A stretch of DNA of 64,000 bases from JASGCK01 sp031538565 (GCA_031538565.1 JAVKLS010000028.1:62001-126000); one strand, 5' to 3'. Shown: positions 25,071-33,886, counted from the stretch's first letter. Numbers and translations: made by a program. The notes: generated from the letters alone by a model not told the origin.

Positions 25071-25131
25071 AGTTTCACATTACCCGCCCCAGATAGGTTT
25101 ATGAGTGGCGGATTCATAGGAGGTTCATATC

Positions 25132-25905
25132 ATGCGACCAAACAAAATTTATCTTTTATCTCTTTTGTCTGTTTTTTGTGTTTGTGCCCTGCTCTTGTCA
25201 GATTGCGGCGGGGGCGGCTCAGCAACCGCGCCTCAATTAACAATCACCAACAGCTCGGGGGATGAGTTAAAAGTCATCCATCAAACCCAAAGCGGAAAAA
25301 TTCAAGACAGCACAGCTTGGTCTATCTTGGCGCCAGGTGCAGGCAGGCAAGTTGACAGCAAAGCGCCAGGAACTTATCTGTGGATACAAGACGAAAAAAA
25401 CAATCATCTCTCGACTACTTTTGTTCCTGCTGAACAATCGACGGTCGAACTAAAACCGCTTTTTAAAGATGACAAACAGCGCGACAGGCGAATGGTCACA
25501 ATTGGCACAACTAATACCACGCTACTTGGCGTGACCGCTGATAGTTACAGCTATGGCGGCTGGTGTGATGCGGGCAACTCGTCAGCATCATCCGATCTTT
25601 ACTTTGCCTGCAATTTCTACGATGGCTTTGGTTTTGGTGGTACAGGTTTCGGCAATCAACAGCCCATTATTTGGGGAACCCTTGTCTCGTCTCAACCCAT
25701 TACCGATTACTACAACAAAAATTGTCGTTTTGGTGGCGGCGGATTTCTTTATTTTGCAGTTGGCTTTACTGGTTGCAATGGCGGCTTACCCGATCTTCAT
25801 TTTCAAGGTGGTGGATTTGCAGCAGGCGCGGTCGACGGAACGGGTATTTGGGAGGCATCTAAATCTAAAGCCAATGCAACGACCGTGCAGGGCGGTAAGA
25901 AATAA
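25132..25905 (+). CDS. hypothetical lipoprotein, Gly/Asn-rich C-terminal half
   Basis: I do not recognise a family. The 257-residue product has a lipoprotein signal (VCALLLSDCGGGG; Cys at about residue 25) with Asp before the Cys, then a domain of about 75 residues that starts PQLTITNSSGDELKVIH and looks like a small beta-sandwich. The C-terminal half is rich in Gly, Tyr, Phe and Asn with four or five Cys residues, suggesting a disulfide-stabilised surface protein. A perfect AGGAGG lies 8 bases before the ATG and a good terminator follows, so it is probably its own transcription unit. Outer-membrane location is inference. Confidence 0.7.
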   Translation: MRPNKIYLLSLLSVFCVCALLLSDCGGGGSATAPQLTITNSSGDELKVIHQTQSGKIQDSTAWSILAPGAGRQVDSKAPGTYLWIQDEKNNHLSTTFVPAEQSTVELKPLFKDDKQRDRRMVTIGTTNTTLLGVTADSYSYGGWCDAGNSSASSDLYFACNFYDGFGFGGTGFGNQQPIIWGTLVSSQPITDYYNKNCRFGGGGFLYFAVGFTGCNGGLPDLHFQGGGFAAGAVDGTGIWEASKSKANATTVQGGKK

Positions 25906-25924
25906 AGCCGTGCATTTGCAAAAG

Positions 25925-25948
25925 AACCCGTACTTGTGACGGGTTTTT
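25925..25948. terminator. intrinsic terminator shared by convergent lipoprotein and xdhB genes
   Basis: AACCCGT ACTTGTG ACGGGTT followed by T residues forms a 7-base perfect stem with a 7-base loop. It overlaps the stop codon of xdhB on the other strand and is preceded by A residues, so it can act in both directions. Confidence 0.8.
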
Positions 25949-28235
25949 ACTTCGCTCTGGCTGCCTCGCAGGCCATCAAAATGCGTTCGGGTGTGGCGGG
26001 CGCATCCATTGACACTAGGTGTTGATTACCGCCTGCGGCTACTACCGCATCGCGTAGCGAGAAGTACGCCGATAGCGCCAGCATGAGCGGTGGCTCACCC
26101 ACAGCCTTGCTTTTAAACGGCGTAGGTTTGATGTTTTGCCCCGCAAAAAATGCGACGTTAAAGTGCGCGGGAATATCGCCCGCCACAGGGATTTTGTAGG
26201 TCGAGGGGCCATGCGTTAGCAGTTTGCCGTAGGTTTTACTGCCGCACTTCATATCCCAAATGCACTCCTCCATCGTTAGCCAGCCCATGCCTTGCACGTA
26301 GCCGCCTTCAATTTGTCCTTTATCGATCGCGGGGTTGATGGACTGCCCTACGTCGTGCACGATGTCCACCGCTTTTAGCCACCACTCGCCCGTTCGCACA
26401 TCGATTTCGGTTTCGGTTACCGCCGCGCCGTAGCAAAAATAATAAAACGCCATGCCGTGCAAGGTGTTGAAGTCATATTTGATTTCGGGTGTTTGGTAGT
26501 AGCCCGTTTGTCCGAGTTGGATGCGCGAAAGCCATGCCTGCGTAATGAGCTCCTTCCACGGCAAATTGCGCCCTGCGTCCAATTTGTTGAGACGCTCGCG
26601 CAGTTGGCGGGTCGCGTCCATGATGGCGGCCCCATTGATATCGGCTCCGCTAGAGGCTGCGGTTGCGCTTGCGTTTGGAACTTTTTGTGTGTCGGTTGCT
26701 GTTACGCGCACCAAAGAGACGGGAATGCCTAGTCCATCTGCTGCGACTTGTGCCATCTTGGTGTTAAGCCCTTGTCCCATCTCGGTTCCGCCGTGGTTGA
26801 CGCTGACCGAGCCATCTTGGTAGATGTTGACCAGCGCCGCGCCTTGGTTGAGCATGGTCGCGGTAAAGCTAATGCCAAACTTGAGTGGCACTAGCGCAAG
26901 TCCTCGTTTTTTGTAACGACTTGTTTGGTTAAAGGATTGAATCGCGGCGCGGCGAGTGCGATATTGAGATTCGCGTTCCAATTGCTCGATGACTTGATCG
27001 CCAATCCAGTCTTCAATTTTTTGTCCGTATTGCGTCGTCATGCTGTCCGCCGCACCAGACTTGGCGGGGTCTTGATACAAGTTGACTTTGCGCACGTCCA
27101 GCGGATCAAGCCCCAGCTTGTTGGCAATTTGCTCGATCACGGTTTCAATGCCAAACATACCTTGCGGCCCACCAAAACCGCGGAACGCCGTAGCGGATTG
27201 CGTATTTGTTTTGCAGCGGTGCGTTGTGATGGACAGGTTGGGCAAAAAGTAGCAATTGTCGATGTGCAAAAGTGCGCGGTCGTTGACAGGGCCAGAAAAG
27301 TCGGTGCTAAAGCCGCAGCGCGATGCAAGCACAAAATCGACACCCAAGATGCGTCCCTTGCTATCAAAGCCGCATTCGTATTGCAACCGAAAATCATGCC
27401 GCTTGCCCGTAATGACCATGTCGTCGTCGCGATTGGCACGCAGTTTGACGGGGCGCTTGAGTTTGTGCGCGGCCAGCGCAGCCGATTGACTAAAAATAGA
27501 CGCTTGCCCTTCTTTGCCACCAAACGCGCCGCCCATGCGGCGGCAAATTATTTCCACGTCGTGAGTGTTGAGGTTCAGCGCTTTAGCGGCTTCGCGTTGG
27601 TTGCCATCAGGGTGCTGCGTGGAGACATAAAGCGTTAGCTGATCGTCTTCGCGTGGCACAGCGTAGGTGATTTGTCCTTCTAAGTAAAACTGCTCTTGCT
27701 GTCCACATTCGGTTTGTCCCGATAGCTTGAAGGGCGCGTCTGCAATGGCTTTGGCCCAATCGCCGCGCACAATGCCTTTGGCGGGCATGATGAAGCTGTT
27801 GCTTGCCATTGCGTCGTCAATCGTCAAAATGGCGGGCAATTCTTTGACTGCAACTTTGGCGGTTTTAGCCGCTTCGCGGGCGTAGCGAATATCGCGTGCC
27901 ACAACCAGCGCCACAGGCTGCCCCACGTACTCCACTTTGCCATTGGCTAAAAACGGATCGTCATGCACGATGGGGCCGCAATTGTTTTCCCCAGGAATGT
28001 CTTGCGCGGTAAACACCGCCACAACGCCGTGCATGGCAAGCAGCGCGGCGCGGTCAATGCCCTCGCCAATCAACTCACCATGCGGAACGGGCGAGAGCAC
28101 AAGCGCGCCGTAGAGCGTGCCAGCCAATTCGGGGATGTCGTCGGTGTAGGTGGCTTTGCCCGTGACGTGCAAATGCGCCGATTCGTGCGCCAGTTCACGA
28201 CCTTGTTCGCCGCCCATGCGGGGGTTCGTTTTCAT
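25947..28235 (-). CDS. xdhB: xanthine dehydrogenase, molybdopterin-binding subunit
   Basis: Large molybdenum-cofactor subunit of xanthine dehydrogenase, oxidising hypoxanthine and xanthine to urate in the cytoplasm. The 762-residue length is typical. Visible family features are the N-terminal TGKATYTDDIP, GQTECGQQEQFYLEGQ, CRRMGGAFGGKEGQ, TAFRGFGGPQGMFGIE with the substrate-site Arg, NHGGTEMGQGLNTKM, and KAVGEPPLMLA with the active-site Glu near the C-terminus. It overlaps the xdhA stop by 4 bases (ATGA). The long open frames opposite it are shadows. Confidence 0.96.
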   Translation of the reverse strand: MKTNPRMGGEQGRELAHESAHLHVTGKATYTDDIPELAGTLYGALVLSPVPHGELIGEGIDRAALLAMHGVVAVFTAQDIPGENNCGPIVHDDPFLANGKVEYVGQPVALVVARDIRYAREAAKTAKVAVKELPAILTIDDAMASNSFIMPAKGIVRGDWAKAIADAPFKLSGQTECGQQEQFYLEGQITYAVPREDDQLTLYVSTQHPDGNQREAAKALNLNTHDVEIICRRMGGAFGGKEGQASIFSQSAALAAHKLKRPVKLRANRDDDMVITGKRHDFRLQYECGFDSKGRILGVDFVLASRCGFSTDFSGPVNDRALLHIDNCYFLPNLSITTHRCKTNTQSATAFRGFGGPQGMFGIETVIEQIANKLGLDPLDVRKVNLYQDPAKSGAADSMTTQYGQKIEDWIGDQVIEQLERESQYRTRRAAIQSFNQTSRYKKRGLALVPLKFGISFTATMLNQGAALVNIYQDGSVSVNHGGTEMGQGLNTKMAQVAADGLGIPVSLVRVTATDTQKVPNASATAASSGADINGAAIMDATRQLRERLNKLDAGRNLPWKELITQAWLSRIQLGQTGYYQTPEIKYDFNTLHGMAFYYFCYGAAVTETEIDVRTGEWWLKAVDIVHDVGQSINPAIDKGQIEGGYVQGMGWLTMEECIWDMKCGSKTYGKLLTHGPSTYKIPVAGDIPAHFNVAFFAGQNIKPTPFKSKAVGEPPLMLALSAYFSLRDAVVAAGGNQHLVSMDAPATPERILMACEAARAK

Positions 28236-29728
28236 GCTGCTACTCCTGCGGTTTGGGTGCTTGCTGCTGCCTCTTCAATAAACTGAAGCACTAAATTTCT
28301 AGCCACTAGGGATCGGTACGCCCACGTTGCACGCAGGCCATCACGCGCCGTAAAGCTGTGCGCAATGGCCTCATCAATCGCGTCGGAAGAAATTTGAGCT
28401 GCCGATTTGCCCTCGATGAGGGCTTCAATTTTGGTGGCCCGCATGGGATAAGGCGAAAGCCCGTTGTATGCCAACTTGACGTGCACAAACTGATCACCCT
28501 TGCGTTCAAACGACATCGCGCAGCAGGTTGCGGAAATATCTTGCTCAAACCGTTTGCTGACTTTGTGAGCCCTAAAAGTCAAGCCAGATTTGGGTTTGGC
28601 AAGCTCAATCGCCTCAATGAATTCACCTTCTTGCAGCGCATTGGCTTTCATGCCCGTGTAAAACTGGTTAATGGACAGATGACGAGTCGCTTCGCCTTTG
28701 CGCAGAGCCAATTGTGCGCCCAGCGCCATCAGGCAGGGCATGGAGTCGCCAATGGGCGAGCCGTTGGCGATATTGCCCGCCAGTGTTGCCGTGGACCGAA
28801 TGGGCGGCGAACCAAAACGCCGCAGCACTTCGGCAAAGTCGGGGTAGCTGCTACCGATTAAAGATTCGACTCTTGCCAGCGACACCGCCGCGCCAATGCG
28901 CCAGTGCTGCGGCGTGTCGGTAATGGTTTGCAGCTGAGCCACGTTGCCCAAATACACGATGTGGTCGGGACGACTAAATTGCTTGTTCACTTGCAATCCA
29001 ATTTCGGTGCTGCCCGCCAGCAGCGTCGCCTTGGGGTGCGCCAGCAAATACTCGGCCACCTCGGCCACCGTAGCGGGCGAGACAAACTCGTTGCCTTTTT
29101 TCGTTCTAAGCACAGGCTGAATCAGGGTTTGTCCGTCGAGTCCTACCGTGGCTTGCTTAGGGCGCTGGATTTGTTGCAGTAGTGCCAGATCGGACGCATC
29201 CGAGATGCGTGTGGGCGGCGCTTGCAAAGCCGCATCCACAATGGGCTTGTAGCCTGTGCAGCGGCACAAATTGCCCGACAGCGCATCGCTGACTTGCTGG
29301 CGACTAGGGCACGTGCCGCAGCGTGCGTGCTGGTCAGATAACCCTGCCAGCGTCATTACAAAGCCTGGCGTGCAAAACCCGCATTGCGAGCCGTGACACG
29401 CGACCATCGCTTCTTGCACGGGATGCAGCGCACCATCCTTGCCAGCTAGGCTCTCGACGGTTTTGAGCGATTTGCCGTCTAGCGCGGGTAGCAGTTGCAA
29501 GCAAGAATTGGTTGCAACATAGTCAATCGTCGTCCCGTCCGCCGCCAGCTCGCCCACCAGTACCACGCAAGCGCCGCAATCACCTTCAGCGCAGCCCTCC
29601 TTGGTTCCCGTGCGACGCAGCGTCTCGCGCAAATAGTCCAGCACCGTGGTGGTGCGGCGCACGCCCACGACCTCCTCAATTTTTCCGTCTAAAACAAAGC
29701 GGATGGTATTGGTAACTTGTTGGGTCAT
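28232..29728 (-). CDS. xdhA: xanthine dehydrogenase, FeS/FAD subunit
   Basis: Small subunit that passes electrons from the Mo centre through two [2Fe-2S] clusters to FAD. The 498-residue protein has the plant-type cluster (CAEGDCGACVV with a later Cys), the second cluster in QCGFCTPGFVMTL and GNLCRCTGYKPI, then an FAD-binding domain from residue about 200 (ATLLAGSTEIGLQV) and GGNIANGSP-type motif (AGNIANGSPIGDSMPCL). All eight cluster Cys residues appear present. It lies 56 bases downstream of puuD on the same strand. Confidence 0.96.
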   Translation of the reverse strand: MTQQVTNTIRFVLDGKIEEVVGVRRTTTVLDYLRETLRRTGTKEGCAEGDCGACVVLVGELAADGTTIDYVATNSCLQLLPALDGKSLKTVESLAGKDGALHPVQEAMVACHGSQCGFCTPGFVMTLAGLSDQHARCGTCPSRQQVSDALSGNLCRCTGYKPIVDAALQAPPTRISDASDLALLQQIQRPKQATVGLDGQTLIQPVLRTKKGNEFVSPATVAEVAEYLLAHPKATLLAGSTEIGLQVNKQFSRPDHIVYLGNVAQLQTITDTPQHWRIGAAVSLARVESLIGSSYPDFAEVLRRFGSPPIRSTATLAGNIANGSPIGDSMPCLMALGAQLALRKGEATRHLSINQFYTGMKANALQEGEFIEAIELAKPKSGLTFRAHKVSKRFEQDISATCCAMSFERKGDQFVHVKLAYNGLSPYPMRATKIEALIEGKSAAQISSDAIDEAIAHSFTARDGLRATWAYRSLVARNLVLQFIEEAAASTQTAGVAA

Positions 29729-29784
29729 GGCAAACCTTTGGTGAAATAAAAAAGGTAATGGATTGTAGAAATGGGCGGATGTGC

Positions 29785-30993
29785 TTATTTTTTGACTTGG
29801 AACCAGTTGGCAATATGCTGGCGCTCCTCTTCCGTCATGCCCGTTGCGTTATTCAGCGGCATGATTTTGCTAAGCACGACTTGCTGGTGAATGAGCGTGG
29901 CGTGTTTGCTCAGCAGCTCCGCAGAATCGAGCCTGATGCTCTTCATTTGCACGGTCTCGCCGTGGCATTGGATACAGCGCTGTTTGACAATGGCAAGAAC
30001 CGTGGCCGTATCCGCCTGAGTTGTGGGGGGCGCGGCTGTCGCTTCGGTTTTTGCGCTAGGCGCAAGCCAGGCTATGACCAGCGCAATTAAAACGCAGCCC
30101 GCCGCCGCGTAGCCGATAGGGCTGCCGTTTCGTCCATGCTTAAAGCCGTGGCGTAGTACAAAGTATTGGCGAATCGCCGCGCCTGCCAGCATCATTAGCA
30201 CCAGTATGAGCCAGTTGTGCGCGTGCGTGTAGGTAAAGCTGTAGTGAGTGGACAGCATCGCAAACAGCACGGGCAATGTGAAGTAGGTGTTGTGAACGCT
30301 GCGCTGCTTGCCGCGCTTGCCGTGAATGGACAAAGCGTGCGCGTCATACGGCTTGCCGCTAGTCATGGCAGCAACCACTTTGCGCTGACCTGGGATGATC
30401 CACATAAACACGTTTGCGCTCATGGCGGTGGCGATCATGGCGCCTATCAAAAGAAAAGCGGCGCGTCCGGCAAACAATTGACAGGCAAGATACGCGGCGG
30501 CACTAATGACGGCCAGCATCAAAACGCCCACAATGGCCTCGCCGTTTTTGCGAAAACCAAATAGGCGGCACACGCCGTCGTAGAGCAACCAAAAGCAGAT
30601 CAAAAATCCAAGCGCCGCAGCAATGGCAGCAGCAGGACTCCACGCCATGACCGATTGATCAATTAAATAGGTGCTGGCGTTGTAGAGGTAAATCAAAGTA
30701 AACAATGCAAAGCCCGACAGCCACGTGCTGTAGCTCTCCCAATAAAACCAGTGCAAGTGCGAGTGAATCGTTTTAGGCGCGACCATGTACTTTTGCGGGT
30801 TGTAAAACCCGCCACCATGCACCGCCCACATGGCGCCGTCCACGCCTTTCTCTAGCAAGTCGGGTGACTTGGGTTTAACAAGATTGTTGTCTAAAAAGAC
30901 AAAATAAAAAGACGACCCTACCCACGCAATCGCGGTAATTACGTGTACCCAGCGCAGTAGTAGATTCGCCCAGTCAAGTAAATAGTTTTCCAT
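29785..30993 (-). CDS. puuD: membrane-bound urate hydroxylase/oxidase with cytochrome c domain
   Basis: Oxidises urate to 5-hydroxyisourate, feeding electrons to the respiratory chain instead of making peroxide as soluble uricase does. The roughly 402-residue protein has eight or nine hydrophobic helices in the N-terminal 300 residues (LLRWVHVITAIAWVGSSFYF, then AMWAVHGGGFY and KTIHSHLHWFYWESYSTW with conserved His) and a C-terminal cytochrome c domain with one haem motif (CIQCH) and a distal Met in KIMPLNNATGMT. ATG at 30993 is chosen over a TTG at 31011. A 12-base element shared with two other promoters of this locus lies just upstream. Confidence 0.93.
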   Translation of the reverse strand: MENYLLDWANLLLRWVHVITAIAWVGSSFYFVFLDNNLVKPKSPDLLEKGVDGAMWAVHGGGFYNPQKYMVAPKTIHSHLHWFYWESYSTWLSGFALFTLIYLYNASTYLIDQSVMAWSPAAAIAAALGFLICFWLLYDGVCRLFGFRKNGEAIVGVLMLAVISAAAYLACQLFAGRAAFLLIGAMIATAMSANVFMWIIPGQRKVVAAMTSGKPYDAHALSIHGKRGKQRSVHNTYFTLPVLFAMLSTHYSFTYTHAHNWLILVLMMLAGAAIRQYFVLRHGFKHGRNGSPIGYAAAGCVLIALVIAWLAPSAKTEATAAPPTTQADTATVLAIVKQRCIQCHGETVQMKSIRLDSAELLSKHATLIHQQVVLSKIMPLNNATGMTEEERQHIANWFQVKK

Positions 30994-30998
30994 ACCCC

Positions 30999-31010
30999 AA
31001 AGTGTATACA
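30999..31010 (+). promoter_or_regulatory. candidate purine-regulon operator upstream of puuD
   Basis: AAAGTGTATACA, one of three matches to AAAGTGYATRCA in the purine locus. It lies between the xdhC stop and the puuD ATG, so it would act on an internal promoter of the minus-strand operon. Confidence 0.5.
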
Positions 31011-31014
31011 AAAC

Positions 31015-31914
31015 CTAAGGACGCCCAATTTGCAGTAATTGCGCCGCCACGGCAACGGCAATGACTTCGGGTTCTTTGCCATTGATGCCCGAAATGCCAA
31101 TAGGGCAGGTCACCTGCGCCAACTCGGCATCGGTAAAGCCACGCTCGCGCAGCCGATTTTGAAACGTCGCCCATTTGGTTTTAGAGCCAATCAAGCCAAT
31201 AAAAGGCAAGTCGAGGGTTGCTGCGCGCGCGCTCGATTGGCGATTCCGAGTAAGGCACTGTTGCACGATTTCCAGATCTTCCGCGTGGCTAAAGCTCATG
31301 ATGAGTACAGCGCTACCCGTGGCCAGTTCTGCTACCGCGCTTTGCACGGGGTCGGAGTGCTCGCAGCACACACGCTTTGGCACAAGTGCAGGAAAAATTT
31401 CGTCTCGGCTGTCGATCCACGTCACGCGGTACGGCAGCGCCGCAAGCACATTCACAATTGCTCGCCCTACATGACCGCCGCCAAACAGCGCCACGGGCTG
31501 CAGCGTTGCCTCGTGCTGACTTTGCAGTGCGGCAAGTTGTGCTGCAGTGATGCGCTCAAAAGCAAGCACCATTACTCCGCCGCAGCATTGACCGAGGCTT
31601 GGACCTAGCGCAAATGTGCGCTGCAAAATTGGGTTTGAAGGGCTCGCCCCGTCGCTTTTGGCAAGCATCTCATGGGCACACGCAATCGCTTGAAATTCCA
31701 CGTTGCCCCCGCCTAATGTGCCAATGTGCGTTCCCATGTTTGCGTGATGAGCGCCGTTTGGATTGACGACCATCCAAGTCCCCGCCTCGCGCGGAGCCGA
31801 GCCTTCGGTGCGCGTCACCGTAATCAAAATCACGTCGTGCAACCCGCTATTGAACTCACCCTCAAGACCCCCGATAAGTGGAGTAACTCCACGGACTGAC
31901 AAGCAGGGGCACAT
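31015..31914 (-). CDS. xdhC: XdhC, xanthine dehydrogenase Mo-cofactor insertion factor
   Basis: Binds the molybdenum cofactor, helps its sulfuration and inserts it in XdhB. The protein of about 299 residues has the XdhC N-terminal domain (VILITVTRTEGSAPREAGTWMVV, GTLGGGNVEFQA, LGQCCGGVMVLAFE with the conserved Cys pair) and the Rossmann-like C-terminal domain (ALFGGGHVGRAIVNVLAALP, then PFIGLIGSKTKWA). The start is uncertain: ATG 31914, TTG 31938 and TTG 31902 are in frame, and all lie inside the end of uraH, giving an unusually long overlap. It is followed by puuD after 21 bases. Confidence 0.9.
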   Translation of the reverse strand: MCPCLSVRGVTPLIGGLEGEFNSGLHDVILITVTRTEGSAPREAGTWMVVNPNGAHHANMGTHIGTLGGGNVEFQAIACAHEMLAKSDGASPSNPILQRTFALGPSLGQCCGGVMVLAFERITAAQLAALQSQHEATLQPVALFGGGHVGRAIVNVLAALPYRVTWIDSRDEIFPALVPKRVCCEHSDPVQSAVAELATGSAVLIMSFSHAEDLEIVQQCLTRNRQSSARAATLDLPFIGLIGSKTKWATFQNRLRERGFTDAELAQVTCPIGISGINGKEPEVIAVAVAAQLLQIGRP

Positions 31915-32215
31915 GGTAATGTTGCTTGGGATCGGCAACGCCGAAATCCAGATTGACTTGATTCAAAAAATGTGGCTCGGGCAGCACCACGCCACGCGCT
32001 TTAAAGTAGTTGGCTACATCAAAGCTCAAGCGGTACGTGCCAACGACGAACTCATCGCCTTGCAGCAGGGGGCCCGCAGGATTTCTGCCGTCCACGCTTA
32101 AGATAAAAGACTTGAGAAGCGTCGCCTGCTCGCCGCGAGTCATATAAAGCCGCCCCGTCATGCCACCTGCGGGGCCGCCGTGCATGGTGTCGAGTACGTG
32201 TGTGGACAATCCCAT
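31862..32215 (-). CDS. uraH: 5-hydroxyisourate hydrolase (transthyretin-related)
   Basis: Hydrolyses 5-hydroxyisourate, the product of PuuD, to OHCU. The 117-residue protein has the family's three conserved regions: N-terminal LSTHVLDTMHGGPA with the catalytic His, the central GRNPAGPLL with Arg, and the diagnostic C-terminal tetrapeptide YRGS preceded by HYHVPLLVSPWSY. A good AAGGAAG Shine-Dalgarno precedes the ATG. It is the first gene of the minus-strand purine arm, divergent from the GntR regulator, and its 3' end overlaps xdhC by about 50 bases. Confidence 0.95.
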   Translation of the reverse strand: MGLSTHVLDTMHGGPAGGMTGRLYMTRGEQATLLKSFILSVDGRNPAGPLLQGDEFVVGTYRLSFDVANYFKARGVVLPEPHFLNQVNLDFGVADPKQHYHVPLLVSPWSYSTYRGS

Positions 32216-32239
32216 TGCAACTTCCTTTCATTGATTATT

Positions 32240-32251
32240 AAAGTGCATACA
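32240..32251 (+). promoter_or_regulatory. candidate purine-regulon operator between uraH and gntR
   Basis: AAAGTGCATACA in the 44-base gap between the divergent uraH and GntR genes, 8 bases before the gntR ATG. It matches AAAGTGYATRCA and is centred on a TGCATACA half-palindrome of the kind bound by FCD-type GntR proteins. Confidence 0.55.
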
Positions 32252-32259
32252 ATTTTGCC

Positions 32260-32910
32260 ATGCCCCTCAAAGCCAAGCCCGTAGCTCCAACAAATACCGA
32301 CACCATTGTGCAAGCGCTCACCAGAGCCATTGTGGAGCATCGACTCGCGCCTGGCGAAAAACTCAAAGAGCAGCGCATTGCGGATCAATTTGGTGTCTCG
32401 CGCACGCTGGTGCGCCAAGCGCTGTACCAGCTGTCGCAAAAGCATTTGATTCGCATTGAGCAAGCACGCGGCGCGTTTGTGAGCTCGCCTTCCTCACGCG
32501 AGGCGCGCGAAGTGTTTGCCGTTCGCATGATGCTGGAGTCGTCGATGGTGGAGACGCTGGTGGACGGCTTAACGGCGGCGCACCTTAAAGCGCTGCGCGA
32601 CCACATGAGTGCAGAAGCCCGCGCCGTTGCCAGCGCAGACCCAGCGGCGCGCGTGGAGTTGCTGGGCGACTTTCACGTATTGATTGCCGAACTTGTTGGC
32701 AACAATGTGCTGGCGCAAGCGCTGCAAGATTTAATCTCGCGCTGCTCGCTCATTACGCTTTTGTACCAGTCAGACCGCGCTGCCGTGCACTCGCACGAAG
32801 AGCACGTGGCTCTGGTAGAGGCCATTGTTAAAAAAGACGCCAAGCTGGCAAAGCGATTAATGAGCAATCATCTTGCCAACGTGATGAATGGCTTGGATTT
32901 CAAGGACTAA
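32260..32910 (+). CDS. GntR family (FCD subgroup) transcriptional regulator of purine catabolism
   Basis: A 216-residue regulator with an N-terminal GntR winged helix-turn-helix (residues about 10-75; LAPGEKLKEQRIADQFGVSR then TLVRQALYQLSQKHLIRIEQ) and a C-terminal all-helical FCD ligand-binding domain (VRMMLESSMVETLVDGL ... HEEHVALVEAI ... HLANVMNGL) with the Asp/His residues that often bind a metal and an organic acid. It sits at the centre of the locus, divergent from uraH and 4 bases before puuE, so local control is very likely. The ligand may be a pathway intermediate; that is inference. No clear Shine-Dalgarno is seen. Confidence 0.9.
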   Translation: MPLKAKPVAPTNTDTIVQALTRAIVEHRLAPGEKLKEQRIADQFGVSRTLVRQALYQLSQKHLIRIEQARGAFVSSPSSREAREVFAVRMMLESSMVETLVDGLTAAHLKALRDHMSAEARAVASADPAARVELLGDFHVLIAELVGNNVLAQALQDLISRCSLITLLYQSDRAAVHSHEEHVALVEAIVKKDAKLAKRLMSNHLANVMNGLDFKD

Positions 32911-32914
32911 CCGC

Positions 32915-33886
32915 GTGACCAGAATTTATGATGCCACCGCCGCCTATCCACGCGATCTTGCGGGTTACGGTGCCGCCGTTCCTCATGCGCAGTGGCCCCA
33001 GCAAGCGCGAATCGCCGTTCAATTTGTATTGAACTTCGAAGAAGGCGGCGAAAACTCCGTGCTGCATGGCGACGCAGGTTCGGAGCAATTTTTATCGGAA
33101 ATGTTTAATCCCCCCAGCTTTGCCAGCAGACACATCAGCATGGAGGGGATTTACGAATACGGCTCGCGTGCGGGGGTGTGGCGCATCTTGCGCGAGTTTG
33201 AGCGCCGCAAACTACCACTCACCGTTTTTGGCGTAGCAACTGCGCTGGCGCGGGCGCCCGAAGTCACGCAGGCGTTTGTCAAATTAGGGCACGAAATTGC
33301 CTGTCATGGCTACAAATGGATTAGTTACCAAGGCGTGGACGAGGCCACCGAAGCCAGTCATATGCGACTTGCCATGCAAACCATTGAATCGCTGACGGGG
33401 CAAAAACCGCAAGGTTGGTACACGGGGCGCGATAGCCCTCATACCCGCAGACTGGTAGCGGACTACGCTGACGAAGGACACCGCTTCGCTTACGACAGCG
33501 ATTATTACGGCGACGACTTGCCGTTTTGGATGCGTGTTCGCACCACCAAGGGCGACATCGCCCAGCAACTCATCGTGCCCTACACCTTGGACTGCAACGA
33601 TATGCGCTTTGCGCTGCCACAAGGCTATTCGCACGCCGAGCCGTTTTTTCAATATCTCAAAGATACTTTCGATGCGCTCTACACCGAAGGCGATCCCGCA
33701 GGGCTTAACGCGCCCAAAATGATGAGTGTGGGTATGCATTGCCGCTTGTTAGGCAGGCCAGGGCGCATCACGGCGCTGCAAAAATTTTTAGATTACGTTG
33801 CAACACACGAACACGTTTGGGTGGCGCGGCGTATCGATATTGCTAACCACTGGAAGAAAGTGCACCCATGCCCCCCCAAGCCCTAA
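32915..33886 (+). CDS. puuE: cofactor-independent allantoinase PuuE
   Basis: Hydrolyses allantoin to allantoate. The 323-residue protein belongs to the polysaccharide-deacetylase (NodB) fold: QFVLNFEEGGENSVLHGD, SMEGIYEYGSRAGVWRILRE, LGHEIACHGYKWISYQ and GWYTGRDSPHTRRLV are typical PuuE segments, and metal-independent activity is known for the family. The GTG at 32915 follows the gntR stop by 4 bases and is preferred to an ATG at 32888 that overlaps gntR. Its last codons run into a C7 tract shared with the uraD-allC start, with a 19-base overlap. Confidence 0.94.
   Translation: MTRIYDATAAYPRDLAGYGAAVPHAQWPQQARIAVQFVLNFEEGGENSVLHGDAGSEQFLSEMFNPPSFASRHISMEGIYEYGSRAGVWRILREFERRKLPLTVFGVATALARAPEVTQAFVKLGHEIACHGYKWISYQGVDEATEASHMRLAMQTIESLTGQKPQGWYTGRDSPHTRRLVADYADEGHRFAYDSDYYGDDLPFWMRVRTTKGDIAQQLIVPYTLDCNDMRFALPQGYSHAEPFFQYLKDTFDALYTEGDPAGLNAPKMMSVGMHCRLLGRPGRITALQKFLDYVATHEHVWVARRIDIANHWKKVHPCPPKP

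Noticed and set aside
26925..27638. 237-codon open frame opposite xdhB
   Set aside because: It lies wholly antisense to a clearly functional xdhB and its protein is basic and of low complexity with no known motif; such frames are common opposite GC-rich genes.
28358..28861. 167-codon open frame opposite xdhA
   Set aside because: Antisense to conserved FAD-domain sequence of xdhA and without a Shine-Dalgarno or recognisable domain.
31039..31608. 189-codon open frame opposite xdhC
   Set aside because: Antisense to the Rossmann-like domain of xdhC; composition typical of a shadow frame.
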